A stretch of 64,000 bases of DNA, taken from assembly GCA_937905825.1 (NCBI GenBank), contig CALCXM010000081.1, positions 1 through 64,000 of the forward strand, read 5' to 3'. Source of the stretch: an uncultured bacterium. Lineage in GTDB: Bacteria > Planctomycetota > UBA1135 > GCA-002686595. This document shows, one piece after another, positions 42,359 to 53,609 of this stretch; position 1 is the first letter of the stretch, and each line of letters starts with the position of its first letter. The notes beneath the pieces were generated by a model that made no database searches, was not told the origin of the DNA, and saw only the letters and a list, made by a program, of their open reading frames with translations. The position numbers and the translations under genes were made by a program.

Positions 42359-42880
42359 ATGGCACAAAGTACGCGGAAGAAGCAGAACTCTGGCCCACCG
42401 ATTGGTGGACTCCTCTTGTTGGGCGTGGTCATGGCCGGTGCCGTCGTGCTTGCGCGCATGGCCGCTCAAGATCAGAAGCAGGAGAAGGTCGTGGAGCCCG
42501 AGGTTCAAGCCTCGGACATCTTCGGGAATCTGCCCGAGGAAACACCGGCCGGTCCCAACCCGGCCTCGGAAACCAACAAGTCCCCGGAAGACATCGCTGA
42601 AACCGCATGTTGGGTAGAGGCTCAAGCTGTCGCCGTTCGCGCGGCTGCTGTCTACAAGGTTGCTAAGGAAGCAAAAGCGCGCGACGACCACGCCGTCTGG
42701 GCCGAGCGGGGTAAAGAAGCGAAAGAGCTCTACGACCAAGCGGTCATCCTCTCCGTTGAGTGGGAACGAGGCTTGATCGAAAAGTATGGTGACGGCGACC
42801 GTCGCGTGCGCGCGATCACCGCTGAACTCAACGGCTGGTTCAAGATTCTCGAGGTCCTCGCCAAGACCACGGGACGCTAA
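42359..42880 (+). CDS. Small single-pass membrane protein of unknown function
   Basis: A 173-residue protein. A basic N-terminus is followed by one membrane helix (about residues 13-32, PIGGLLLLGVVMAGAVVLA), then an acidic Pro-rich linker and a helical C-terminal domain (ETACWVEAQAVAVRAAAVYK, WAERGKEAKELYDQAVILS). Topology is probably N-in with a periplasmic tail. I recognise no family. It follows rsmB by 123 bases, with an inverted repeat CGGATC/GATCCG at 42317-42333 in between, and precedes an SDR gene by 15 bases, so it may be co-transcribed with it. Confidence 0.7.
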   Translation: MAQSTRKKQNSGPPIGGLLLLGVVMAGAVVLARMAAQDQKQEKVVEPEVQASDIFGNLPEETPAGPNPASETNKSPEDIAETACWVEAQAVAVRAAAVYKVAKEAKARDDHAVWAERGKEAKELYDQAVILSVEWERGLIEKYGDGDRRVRAITAELNGWFKILEVLAKTTGR

Positions 42881-42895
42881 GCAAGGCACGACGTC

Positions 42896-43693
42896 TTGAC
42901 CTCACCCATTCGTCGCGTCCTGATCACCGGCGCCTCTTCCGGAATTGGCGCGGCCACGGCAGAGCGTCTCGCTCAAGAGGGCTATCGCGTTGCTCTCTTG
43001 GCGCGCAACGCCGAGAAGTTAGAACGTGTACGTGCCGGCCTCGCGGGAACGGGTCACATCGTGCTGTCCTGCGATCTGTGTTCTGCAGAAGCCATTCAGT
43101 CGGCCTTTCATCGGTTGGAGCAGGAATTCGGCGGACTCGATCTGCTCGTCAACAACGCGGGCATGGGTTATCGTGCGCGCATTGAGGAGCTCGATGATGG
43201 TCTGCTCGAGCAACTCTTCCGCACCAACGTGTTTGCCTTGCTGCACACAACCCGGGAAGCCTTCCCCTTGCTCAAGCGTGGACAACGTCCCGTTGTAATC
43301 AACGTTTCCTCCGTCGTCGGGCGCCGCGGGATTCCAGGACAGGTGGCGTACTCCGCATCAAAAGCTGCGGTGTGTTCCATCGGCGAAGGGCTGCGCGTGG
43401 AGTGGGCCAGGGATGGAATCGCCGTCTGCACTCTCGATCCCGCGTTGACAGCCACCGGATTCTTTGAGGCTCAACACAATCCTTCCGGTCTACCCGGGCC
43501 CGACCTCGAGGCGGCCTCCGGTCCCGATCAAGTGGCTCAAGAGATCTGGCAACTCGATCAAAAGCCGCGGCCTGAACGCTACCTGCGCTGGAAGTGGCGC
43601 GTGCTCTCGGTGATCGCTGTGGTTGCGCCAAGGCTCTCAGACAAACTGCTCGTGCGCAATCTCGGGGACGGCTGGGGCGTCCCTCGCTACTAG
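42896..43693 (+). CDS. Short-chain dehydrogenase/reductase (SDR)
   Basis: A 265-residue protein starting with TTG at 42896. The cofactor motif is VLITGASSGIGAATAERLA, the NNAG motif is LLVNNAGMGYRA, and the catalytic set is NVSSVVGRRG with Ser and YSASKAAV (Tyr-xxx-Lys). The Arg-containing LLARNAEKLERV favours NADP(H). The C-terminal part (about 30 residues; LRWKWRVLSVIAVVAPRLSD) is hydrophobic and basic and may attach it to the membrane. Substrate unknown; classical SDRs of this type act on alcohols, ketones or fatty-acyl chains. It is convergent with the MshEN-domain gene (9-base gap). Confidence 0.9.
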   Translation: MTSPIRRVLITGASSGIGAATAERLAQEGYRVALLARNAEKLERVRAGLAGTGHIVLSCDLCSAEAIQSAFHRLEQEFGGLDLLVNNAGMGYRARIEELDDGLLEQLFRTNVFALLHTTREAFPLLKRGQRPVVINVSSVVGRRGIPGQVAYSASKAAVCSIGEGLRVEWARDGIAVCTLDPALTATGFFEAQHNPSGLPGPDLEAASGPDQVAQEIWQLDQKPRPERYLRWKWRVLSVIAVVAPRLSDKLLVRNLGDGWGVPRY

Positions 43694-43702
43694 CGGACTG
43701 CC

Positions 43703-44482
43703 TTAGAGGATTGTTTCTTCGTCCGACTCAGGGTCGGTCTTTCTTGGTAGTGGCGGCGGTAGATCAATGGAGGAAGCGCTTTGCGGTTGCATCTTCTTGT
43801 CTTCCTGCTCGTCTTCCTCGCCCTCCTCCGCATCAAGCGCTTGGAATTCTAGTTCGTGGTCCTCGCCCTCCAGACTAGACAAGTCCATCTCTGGGCTTGA
43901 TGGATCCAAACTTTCGATTGCATCCAAGTCTTGAAGCACTGCTGCGTCTGCTTCGTCGAAGAGATTGCTCCAGTCGCCACCTTCCTCATCCTCTTCCAAA
44001 CTCGCTCCGCTCAAGCTCGATATCTGGTTGCTCTCTTGCTTGACCCTGGTGTTGTTTAGAATCCAGCGTCGGTTGGAGACCACGGTCCCCACGACCACGA
44101 CCACCAACAGGTCCGTGGATGCCGCGATGTATCCCAAGGTTTCCGCCGGTACGATGGCCGGCATGCAAAGGGTCAAGACCTGTCCGTGGCGAGCCAAGGG
44201 GATGACGCCGGTCTCCCAGAGGAAGTCGAGATCCAAGCCCTTCTGGGCTTCCGGGTCCGGCTCGGCCATGTCCACGTTTAGGAATGGCAAGCTGTAGAGC
44301 TGACAAACCAGATGGGAGAGCTCCCAGTCGGCCACCAGATTCGCCTCGATCAGGGCGTCAGGGAACAGCGGTCCCCCCTCGCCTTCCGCGGCGAGGGCAT
44401 CCTCGACCGCCCTGGACTCCACGAGCCCTCGCTGTACGAGAGCTTCTGCCAGGCGCTGATATCCGAGACGTTGATTGTTCAT
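43703..44482 (-). CDS. Stand-alone MshEN (GspE N-terminal)-like domain protein with acidic tail
   Basis: A 259-residue protein from the ATG at 44482. The first 140 residues resemble the MshEN/T2SSE-N domain of type II secretion and pilus ATPases (LGYQRLAEALVQRGLVESRAVEDALAAEG, FLNVDMAEPDPE, IPLARHGQVLTLCMP). These domains bind cyclic di-GMP in some members. Instead of an ATPase, a 110-residue Asp/Glu-rich low-complexity tail follows, ending LPRKTDPESDEETIL. It may be a c-di-GMP or protein-interaction adaptor. The gene lies between gyrB and the SDR gene. No pilus or T2SS gene is nearby. Confidence 0.7.
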   Translation of the reverse strand: MNNQRLGYQRLAEALVQRGLVESRAVEDALAAEGEGGPLFPDALIEANLVADWELSHLVCQLYSLPFLNVDMAEPDPEAQKGLDLDFLWETGVIPLARHGQVLTLCMPAIVPAETLGYIAASTDLLVVVVVGTVVSNRRWILNNTRVKQESNQISSLSGASLEEDEEGGDWSNLFDEADAAVLQDLDAIESLDPSSPEMDLSSLEGEDHELEFQALDAEEGEEDEQEDKKMQPQSASSIDLPPPLPRKTDPESDEETIL

Positions 44483-44603
44483 AGTCGCTTGGCCCTGGGC
44501 ACAGTCACAGGCGTCCGGGGAAGGGGCCGAGCTTCTGTATCGGGTCGGATCAAAGGTCGGCTGGAGCCCAGTCTGCAAGACTCTTCGGATCCATTTCATG
44601 CGG

Positions 44604-44650
44604 AGAGAGGCCCATAAGCTCATTCTAGGAATGAACTTATGGGCCTCTCT
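44604..44650. repeat. Long inverted repeat / hairpin downstream of gyrB
   Basis: A 22-base left arm (44604-44625, starting AGAGAGGCCCATAAG) and its complement at 44629-44650, with one mismatch and a TAG loop. Such a stem lies 60 bases past the gyrB stop. No T-tract follows on either strand, so it may be an RNA-stabilising or regulatory hairpin, or a relic of a small mobile repeat, instead of a simple terminator. Confidence 0.75.
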
Positions 44651-44707
44651 TGGCAGCGCGTGGGACACGCCGAATTCCAATCGTGCCGCTACAGCACCGG
44701 ATCTGGG

Positions 44708-47631
<2,924 letters not shown>

Positions 47632-47658
47632 AAGAGCTTGGGGAGAGTCGGCCAATGC

Positions 47659-48759
47659 TTAGACGTCCACCGTGATCGGCATCACGATGTAGATGTAATT
47701 CTCACCGAGGGAGAACTTGCCCGGGCTGGTCTTGTCATTGAACTCCAAGCGCACTGTTTCGCGCTCGGCGTTCTTCATGCCGTCCAAGACGTAGTCCGGG
47801 TTGAAGGCGATATCGGAGCCCTCGCCCTTGTAGTCGATTTCCATCATGGCGTGGGCTTCTCCACGTCCTACGGAATGGCCAAAGAACTCCATTTGCCCTG
47901 GAGTGATCTGAAGCCGCACAGCACGGGCCTCGTCACCTGTGACGTTGGCGACAAGACGCAACTTGCGCTCGATCATCTGGGTGTTGGCTTCCACACTGTT
48001 TTTGCACTCAGTGGGGATAACCTCGGAGTAGCGGGGATAATCCCCATCGATCAAGCGCGCGAAGATCTCCGCGTGCTTGGTCTTCATCCCGATCTGGTTC
48101 GTACCGAACTTGATCTTGATGTTGCTCAGGGGGTCTTCGATCACGCGGCAGAACATCTGCAGGCCCTTGGTGGGAACGATGGCCGGCGGAATATCCGCGG
48201 GCACATCTTGGACCGGTGTGCTCGAGAGAGCCAAGCGCCGTCCGTCCGTTGCAACCATCTGAAGGTTGTCGTCCTGGACCGTGATCAGCACGCCGTGCAT
48301 GGCGTAGCGTCCCGCTTCCCGAGCGGCCGCGAAGGCGGTCTGCCCAACGAGGCGCGTAAAGGTCCCACCCTGCAGAGTGAGGGTGTCCTTGTCCTCGAAG
48401 GTCGGCGTGACCGGGTACTCATCCGCATCCATGGTCACCAGTTCACAACTGTCCGCACCGCCGGTGATGGTGCAGACGTTGTCGTTGGTGTCGATGGTGA
48501 CGGTCTCACTCGTCAAGTCACGAATGAAGTCGAGTGCGACACGTGCGGGGATCACGGTGACACCGGGGTCTCCCACTTTCACGTCGTCGATGGAATACCG
48601 TACAGAGACCTCGAGGTCCGTGCCGATGAGCTGAAGTGAAGAGTCGTTCACGATGACGCGAACGTTTTCGAGGATCGGTTTGGGGCTGCGTGCTGGAACG
48701 ACGTTGTTGACGATGGCCAGCCCCTCACGAAGTTTCTCACGATCACAGAGGACCTTCAT
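47659..48759 (-). CDS. dnaN: DNA polymerase III sliding clamp, beta subunit
   Basis: A 366-residue protein, the standard beta-clamp length. The three-domain pattern is visible: MKVLCDREKLREGLAIVNNVVPARSP-like opening, VIPARVALDFIRDL, QTAFAAAREAGRYAMHGVLI, VATDGRRLALSSTP, and the C-terminal YIYIVMPITVDV, equivalent to the ...MPMRL end of E. coli. It forms a dimeric ring that tethers polymerases to DNA. It lies downstream of dnaA across the putative oriC and leads into dciA and gyrB. Confidence 0.96.
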   Translation of the reverse strand: MKVLCDREKLREGLAIVNNVVPARSPKPILENVRVIVNDSSLQLIGTDLEVSVRYSIDDVKVGDPGVTVIPARVALDFIRDLTSETVTIDTNDNVCTITGGADSCELVTMDADEYPVTPTFEDKDTLTLQGGTFTRLVGQTAFAAAREAGRYAMHGVLITVQDDNLQMVATDGRRLALSSTPVQDVPADIPPAIVPTKGLQMFCRVIEDPLSNIKIKFGTNQIGMKTKHAEIFARLIDGDYPRYSEVIPTECKNSVEANTQMIERKLRLVANVTGDEARAVRLQITPGQMEFFGHSVGRGEAHAMMEIDYKGEGSDIAFNPDYVLDGMKNAERETVRLEFNDKTSPGKFSLGENYIYIVMPITVDV

Positions 48760-49355
48760 GCGGTGTGCTTGGGTGTGCGGTAAGCGTTGAAACGTGCAGG
48801 TGGCGTAAGTGGATAGTTCTTCTCTTCCCCCCTCTTAATAAAGATATTAATCATAATAAGGGCAGTCCTGATTTGTGGACATGTGAGGGCATCGAAGCCG
48901 CAAGCTACGGTTTGATGGTGACTTGCGATGGAAACAGTGCTGTTAGAAAGAAGCAAACGCTTGTGGAAAGGTCGGGAGTCGACCGCAAGTTGTGAACGCT
49001 TATCCAAGGTCGCCAAAAGACGACGCTGAGTGGCGTGGATAAGGTTCCAACCGTCCACAAGAGTTGGAGAGTTGTGCCGGGTTTATGCAGGTGTTGTGAA
49101 GAGGGTTCTCCACAGGTTTTCCAGGTGGCGCTGGTGCTCCTAGAACACCACTAGGGTAGTCAAATGGGGGCCCGAAGTACATGCAGACGCCGGGGCGGAA
49201 CTGAGGGGATCCGTGTGGGTCAGCGTGGGACTGTGTGGAGGTGACGGGACGTTCCAGATCAAAGCCCTGGGAGGGCTCCAGGGGCGTCCCAAGCGACTCC
49301 ACGGACCTTGATCTTGGGTCTCGAGAGGGAAGCGCGATGCCTTCCTCCTCGGCTC
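48760..49355. other. oriC: Putative chromosomal replication origin (oriC) between dnaA and dnaN
   Basis: A 596-base non-coding gap between dnaA and dnaN, the classic position of oriC. An AT-rich stretch at about 48834-48860 (TTAATAAAGATATTAATCAT) contrasts with the GC-rich surroundings and could be the unwinding element. Near-consensus DnaA boxes (consensus TTATCCACA) are scattered: TTATCCAAG at 49000-49008, CGTGGATAA (complement TTATCCACG) at 49034-49042, CCGTCCACA at 49051-49059, TTCTCCACA at 49106-49114, and TGTGGACAT near 48875-48883. None is perfect. The call rests on position and boxes; strand asymmetry was not computed. Confidence 0.65.
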
Positions 49356-51011
49356 CTAGGAGCCCGAAGACTGGAGGTCGTCCAGAAAGCCCGCGATCAA
49401 GTCCCTGGACTGTTCGTCGGTCTCCACAAGCTTGGTGAGCTTGCGCACGGCGTGCAGCACCGTGGAGTGGTCTCGACCGCCGAAGAAGCCGCCGATTTCC
49501 TCGAGGGAATGGCGGGTGATCTTGCGGGCTAGGAACATGGCGATTTGCCGCGGGAAGGCGATCTGATTGGTGCGCTTCTTCGACTGCAGGTCGGAGAGCT
49601 TAACTCCAAAATGAGAGGTGACGACCTCGATGATGTCGTCCATGGACGGTTGTCCGCGGCGTTGGGTGAAGAGGTCCGTGAGGACTTCCTTGGCGAATTC
49701 GACAGTGACGGCCTGGCCGGTCACGTTCGCAAACCCATAGAGCTTGTTGATCGTTCCTTCGAGCTCGCGAATGTTGGTGTCCACTCGCTCTGCGATCAGT
49801 TGGGCCACCTCGTCCGGCAGTTCTTGCCCGCGTCCGCGGCCCTTGCGCTTCAAGATGGCCATGCGGGTCTCGTAGCAGGGAGGTTCAAGCTCCGTGACGA
49901 GTCCCCACTTGAATCGAGAGACCAGGCGGTCCTGCAGGGTCGGTATGTCCTTTGGAGGCGAATCCGAGGACAGGATGATCTGCTTGCCCGCGTTGTAGAG
50001 GGAGTTGAATGTGTGGAAGAACTCCTCTTGGGTGCGTTCTTTGTTGGCGAGCAAGTGGATGTCGTCCACCACCAACACGTCCACGTTGCGGTACTTGCCC
50101 CGGAACTTTTGCAGGTCGCCGTTCTCGAGGGCGCTGATGAAGTGGTTGACGAAGGTCTCGCAGGAGAGGAACAGAATCCTCACGTCGGCCCAGTTCTCGA
50201 TCAGGGAGAAGCAGATAGACTGCAAGAGGTGCGTCTTGCCGAGTCCAACGTTTCCGTGCAGGAAAAGAGGGTTGTAGGTTTTTCCGGGGGCCTCCGCCGT
50301 GCCCATAGAGACCGCGTGACAAAAGCGGTTGCAGGGGCCGACCACGAAGTTGTCGAAGGTGTAGCGCGGGTTGAGACCCACATCACTGCCGCGGACAAGG
50401 CCGCCGATCGATGACCCAGCGCCGTGGGGGCCTGTCGATTTGGAACGGGGGATGAAGGGCGTGCTGGTTCCAGGTGCTCCCGAACTCCCAAGTTCCCCGC
50501 GGGCCGGAGGTGCAGTTCCTAGGCCCTGAGCATTCCCTTTGTCCTCAGTAGGATCCTGGGAGGAGAGTTCGGCCGCCGCGGACTCGACGTTCGGGGAATG
50601 GATCGTGAGCTCTGGGTCCACGGTGAATTCGGCCCTGAGTTTGCGAGAGAGCACCTTTTGAGCGGCTTCCTCGATCACGTCCTGGTAGTAGCTTTTGAGC
50701 CAATCCCGGGAAAAGCCATTCTGGACCGCGATGCATAGGCGCTCGCCGTTGACCGCCTGAAGATCGGCGCGGCGGAACCATGTCTCGAACTGCTCCGGCG
50801 CGATGCGTTGACGAATCGAGCTGCGCAGCTGTCTCCAGATGTCGCCGAGTTGATCGGCGGGCAGCTCTTCTAGCTCACTCGGCTTGGCTTGATCTGTGTT
50901 GTTCGAGTCCAAGATCACGCCCTCGCTTGCGGCGAACACACCTTCCTCCGGTGGGAGGGGGCGCTTCGCCTGCTCACGAAGGTTGACTTGGTTGACCTCA
51001 GAATCGGACAT
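49356..51011 (-). CDS. dnaA: Chromosomal replication initiator DnaA
   Basis: A 551-residue protein from the ATG at 51011 (MSDSEVNQVN); a TTG at 51047 is in frame. Domain I (IWRQLRSSIRQRIAPEQFETWF), a Gly/Ser-rich domain II linker of about 90 residues (longer than usual), and the AAA+ domain III follow: LFLHGNVGLGKTHLLQSI (Walker A), VLVVDDIHLLANKERTQEEF (Walker B), SSDSPPKDIPTLQDRLVSRF. Domain IV holds the DNA-binding signature FGGRDHSTVLHAVRKL. It recognises DnaA boxes and melts oriC. A good promoter and an inverted pair of boxes lie upstream. Confidence 0.96.
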   Translation of the reverse strand: MSDSEVNQVNLREQAKRPLPPEEGVFAASEGVILDSNNTDQAKPSELEELPADQLGDIWRQLRSSIRQRIAPEQFETWFRRADLQAVNGERLCIAVQNGFSRDWLKSYYQDVIEEAAQKVLSRKLRAEFTVDPELTIHSPNVESAAAELSSQDPTEDKGNAQGLGTAPPARGELGSSGAPGTSTPFIPRSKSTGPHGAGSSIGGLVRGSDVGLNPRYTFDNFVVGPCNRFCHAVSMGTAEAPGKTYNPLFLHGNVGLGKTHLLQSICFSLIENWADVRILFLSCETFVNHFISALENGDLQKFRGKYRNVDVLVVDDIHLLANKERTQEEFFHTFNSLYNAGKQIILSSDSPPKDIPTLQDRLVSRFKWGLVTELEPPCYETRMAILKRKGRGRGQELPDEVAQLIAERVDTNIRELEGTINKLYGFANVTGQAVTVEFAKEVLTDLFTQRRGQPSMDDIIEVVTSHFGVKLSDLQSKKRTNQIAFPRQIAMFLARKITRHSLEEIGGFFGGRDHSTVLHAVRKLTKLVETDEQSRDLIAGFLDDLQSSGS

Positions 51012-51098
51012 ACACAGGAAGGGCGGCGTGGGGGTTCGCGTCGTCAAGTTTCATCGACTCGCGGGATGATTCTTGGCGCTAGGCCGGGGCGGAGGACC

Positions 51099-51127
51099 AT
51101 TAGAATACTGGGCCATCGGCGGGTCAA
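51099..51127 (-). promoter_or_regulatory. Putative sigma-70 promoter of dnaA
   Basis: On the minus strand TTGACC (51127-51122) and TCTAAT (51104-51099) are separated by 17 bases; each matches the consensus at 5 of 6 positions. Transcription would start near 51092, giving about an 80-base leader to the ATG at 51011. Confidence 0.6.
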
Positions 51128-51172
51128 TGTTCGCGAGCCAAACCCTTGAAAGTTGTTGGCGGTCAACAGCCT

Positions 51173-52327
51173 TCAGCGTTTCGTAGTCATGCTTTGCACC
51201 ACTTTCCCCAAGATATCCACAGCTCTGTGGATATCTTTGTGAGTAGTTGTTCTTCCCAAGGACAAGCGAAGGCCTGAGCGCGCCTCTTCTGGTGTGTAAC
51301 CCATCGCTAACAGCACATGGGAAGGTTCGATAGCACCACTCGAGCATGCGGAACCCAAACTCGTTTCGAGTCCTTCAAGATCGAGGCGCGCAACGAGTGA
51401 GCGTCCGTCCATTCCTTCGAAGAGCACGTTGACTGTGTTCGGAAGACGATCGGAATCAGCGCCGGGGCCGACCCGTTTTGTGCTCGGCAGATGTTGATGG
51501 AGACTCGTCCAAAGCTCCTCGCTGAGTTCCCTCATTTGGGTCGCAAAGGTCGCCTGTTCGCGCACTGCCAACTCGATGGCCAGGGCCGCTGCGCCGATGC
51601 CCGCGACGTTCTCGGTTCCAGAACGAGCGCCTGACTCCTGCCCACCCCCCTGCAGGAGGTTTGCAAGGCCCGTGTCGGGCCGGCGGACAAGCACCCCGAC
51701 TCCCTGTGGGCCGCCGATCTTGTGGGCCGAGAGGCTCATGAGGTCCACACCCCACTCTCGAATCGAAAGGGGAATCTTGCCCAGAGCTTGGACCCCGTCC
51801 ACGTGCCATAGGGGAGCTGCAGAGCCCTCCTCACGCAGCAGTTGGGCAACCTCTTCGACCGCCAGCAGGGCTCCCGTCTCGTTGTTGGCGAGCATGCAGG
51901 AGAGGAGCCTTAGGTTGGGTCGTTTGAGGTAGTTACGGAGCTGTTCCAAGTCCAGGGCGCCCTCGCGATCGACTGCCAGCCGCTGCAGCCCGTGCCCCCT
52001 GCGAAGGAGTTCATCGGCGGTCTCGAGCACCGAGGGATGCTCCGCGACGCTGACCGCCAGGTCTCCAGGCAGTTTCCCGCGCATGCAGCCCTTCAGGGCG
52101 TGGTTGTTGGCCTCCGTCCCGCCGGAAGTGAAGACGACCCAGCTCTCAGGGACGTCCAGGCTCGTGGCAACGAGCTCGCGGGCATCGTCGAGAATCGCCC
52201 GGGCACGGCGTCCCGAGCTGTGGGTTCCCGAAGCGTTCCCGAGGCCCTCATCGAGCAGCTCGAAGAGCCGGTCGCGCACCTCCTCCCGGATAGGTGTGGT
52301 GCTGTTGTGGTCCAGATAGACCCGCAA
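51173..52327 (-). CDS. Cysteine desulfurase (NifS/IscS family)
   Basis: A 384-residue PLP enzyme. MRVYLDHNSTTPIREEV opens the fold, then FTSGGTEANNHALKG, DLMSLSAHKIGGPQGVGVL (with the PLP Lys in SAHK) and LGSACSSGAIEPSHVL with the catalytic Cys on a short loop, as in IscS/NifS (group I). It removes sulfur from cysteine for Fe-S clusters, thiolated tRNA or other cofactors; mnmH at 7756 also depends on thiolated tRNA made elsewhere. It sits between parA and dnaA, 6 bases after the parA stop, so it is probably co-transcribed with parA. No iscU is adjacent. Whether it is IscS- or NifS-type is not decided. Confidence 0.92.
   Translation of the reverse strand: MRVYLDHNSTTPIREEVRDRLFELLDEGLGNASGTHSSGRRARAILDDARELVATSLDVPESWVVFTSGGTEANNHALKGCMRGKLPGDLAVSVAEHPSVLETADELLRRGHGLQRLAVDREGALDLEQLRNYLKRPNLRLLSCMLANNETGALLAVEEVAQLLREEGSAAPLWHVDGVQALGKIPLSIREWGVDLMSLSAHKIGGPQGVGVLVRRPDTGLANLLQGGGQESGARSGTENVAGIGAAALAIELAVREQATFATQMRELSEELWTSLHQHLPSTKRVGPGADSDRLPNTVNVLFEGMDGRSLVARLDLEGLETSLGSACSSGAIEPSHVLLAMGYTPEEARSGLRLSLGRTTTHKDIHRAVDILGKVVQSMTTKR
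51211..51236. promoter_or_regulatory. Inverted pair of DnaA-box-like sites upstream of dnaA
   Basis: A perfect 12-bp palindrome, AGATATCCACAG at 51211-51222 and CTGTGGATATCT at 51225-51236, with a 2-base centre. Each arm holds ATATCCACA, one base from the DnaA box consensus. It lies in the 3' end of the cysteine desulfurase gene, about 85 bases upstream of the -35 element of dnaA. Confidence 0.55.
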
Positions 52328-52333
52328 AACCCT

Positions 52334-53503
52334 TTAGTTGTCCAGCTCTAGGGCTTCGGGAGGCAGGGCCGGTAGGTCCTGGCTGCGCATGCTGTGCAGC
52401 TCCTCTTCGACGGCGTCTCGGTGCTGTTGCCGGGCGGCCTCGCTGGAGGGTTCTGGCTGCGCGACAGGGGCTTGGGGCTGCAAAACCACGGTCGGTTCCG
52501 TCTCTGCAGCAGGGGCCGCCGCCTGTGGGACAGGCAAGGGGTCCTTGCGCGGGGTCGGAATGGGCCGAGATTGGTCAGGGGCCCGGTCGATGCGCGGCCG
52601 CGTGGCAGCGGGGGGAACGGCACCGGCGAAGGGTCCGCCACCACGCTCCTGGGTCTTGGGAACGCCCAGGTCGGCGATGGGAACCGGGTCAGGAAGGTGC
52701 GCTAACTCAGGGCTCGCGCTCTCCTGCCCGATGACCTCCAGGGCCAACTTGCGGTAGTCGAGGGCGCCGTTGGATTCGGGGGCGTACTCGACGATGCTCT
52801 GGCCGAAGCTAGGGGCCTCGGCGAGCTTCACATTGCTGCGAATCGGCTGCTTGTAGACCTGTCCAGGAAAGTACTTACGTATCTCAGAGAGCACTTCCCG
52901 CGCGAGCCGCAGGCGGCTGTCATAGAGACAGGCGGCGATGCCCGTGATCTTCAGCTTCGGGTTCAAACGCTTCTGAATGAGCGCGACCACTTCCACCAGC
53001 TTGCTCATGCCCATCAGGGCTAGAAACTCGGTCTGCACGGTGATGATGACTTCCGTGGCGGCCGCCAAGGCATTGATCGAGAGCAGGCCGAGGCTCGGCG
53101 GGCAATCGATGATCAAGTAGTCCGCGGGCTCTTCCCCGTGCTCCTTCTGGTGATCTTCCACCCAGGCATCGATTGCATCTGCAAGCAGATTGTCGCGGCC
53201 GATGGCGCTGGCCAGTTCGAGCTCAGCGCCGGACAGGTCGATGTTGCTGGGGAGCACACGCAGGCCCGGCAAACTCATCTGTTTGAGGGACTTAGCAAGG
53301 GTCGTTCCCCCGTGCAAAACCGTGTAGGTCGAGGGATCGTCGGTCTCTGGTTCGATACCGACGTGCAGGCTGAGGTTGGCCTGGGGGTCCAGGTCGCAAA
53401 TGACAACCCGGCGGCCCTGTTCTGCCAATGCGGCTCCCAGGTTGACCGAGGTGGTGGTTTTCCCAACACCCCCCTTCTGATTAATGATGGCGATTCTTCG
53501 CAT
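52334..53503 (-). CDS. parA: ParA-family chromosome partitioning ATPase
   Basis: A 389-residue protein. The deviant Walker A is NQKGGVGKTTTSVNLGAAL, followed by VVICDLDPQANLS and LIIDCPPSLGLLSINAL. The core ends near residue 260; a Pro/Gln/Ala-rich tail of about 110 residues follows, longer than usual for chromosomal ParA. It should drive origin segregation with ParB at parS. ParB is not in the window, which is unusual but seen in some lineages. A possible promoter (TATAGT, plus-strand ACTATA at 53545-53550) lies about 40 bases upstream of the ATG. Position beside dnaA and oriC supports a chromosomal role. Confidence 0.88.
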   Translation of the reverse strand: MRRIAIINQKGGVGKTTTSVNLGAALAEQGRRVVICDLDPQANLSLHVGIEPETDDPSTYTVLHGGTTLAKSLKQMSLPGLRVLPSNIDLSGAELELASAIGRDNLLADAIDAWVEDHQKEHGEEPADYLIIDCPPSLGLLSINALAAATEVIITVQTEFLALMGMSKLVEVVALIQKRLNPKLKITGIAACLYDSRLRLAREVLSEIRKYFPGQVYKQPIRSNVKLAEAPSFGQSIVEYAPESNGALDYRKLALEVIGQESASPELAHLPDPVPIADLGVPKTQERGGGPFAGAVPPAATRPRIDRAPDQSRPIPTPRKDPLPVPQAAAPAAETEPTVVLQPQAPVAQPEPSSEAARQQHRDAVEEELHSMRSQDLPALPPEALELDN

Positions 53504-53609
53504 GATGGCGCTGCAGAGAGGCGGAGACCTCCGGTTGCCCCGGCACTATAACTCCCCAGAGCAGGGGCAAAGCCCTCCGTTCTGGGCTTCTCGATGGGCG
53601 GCGCCGGAA

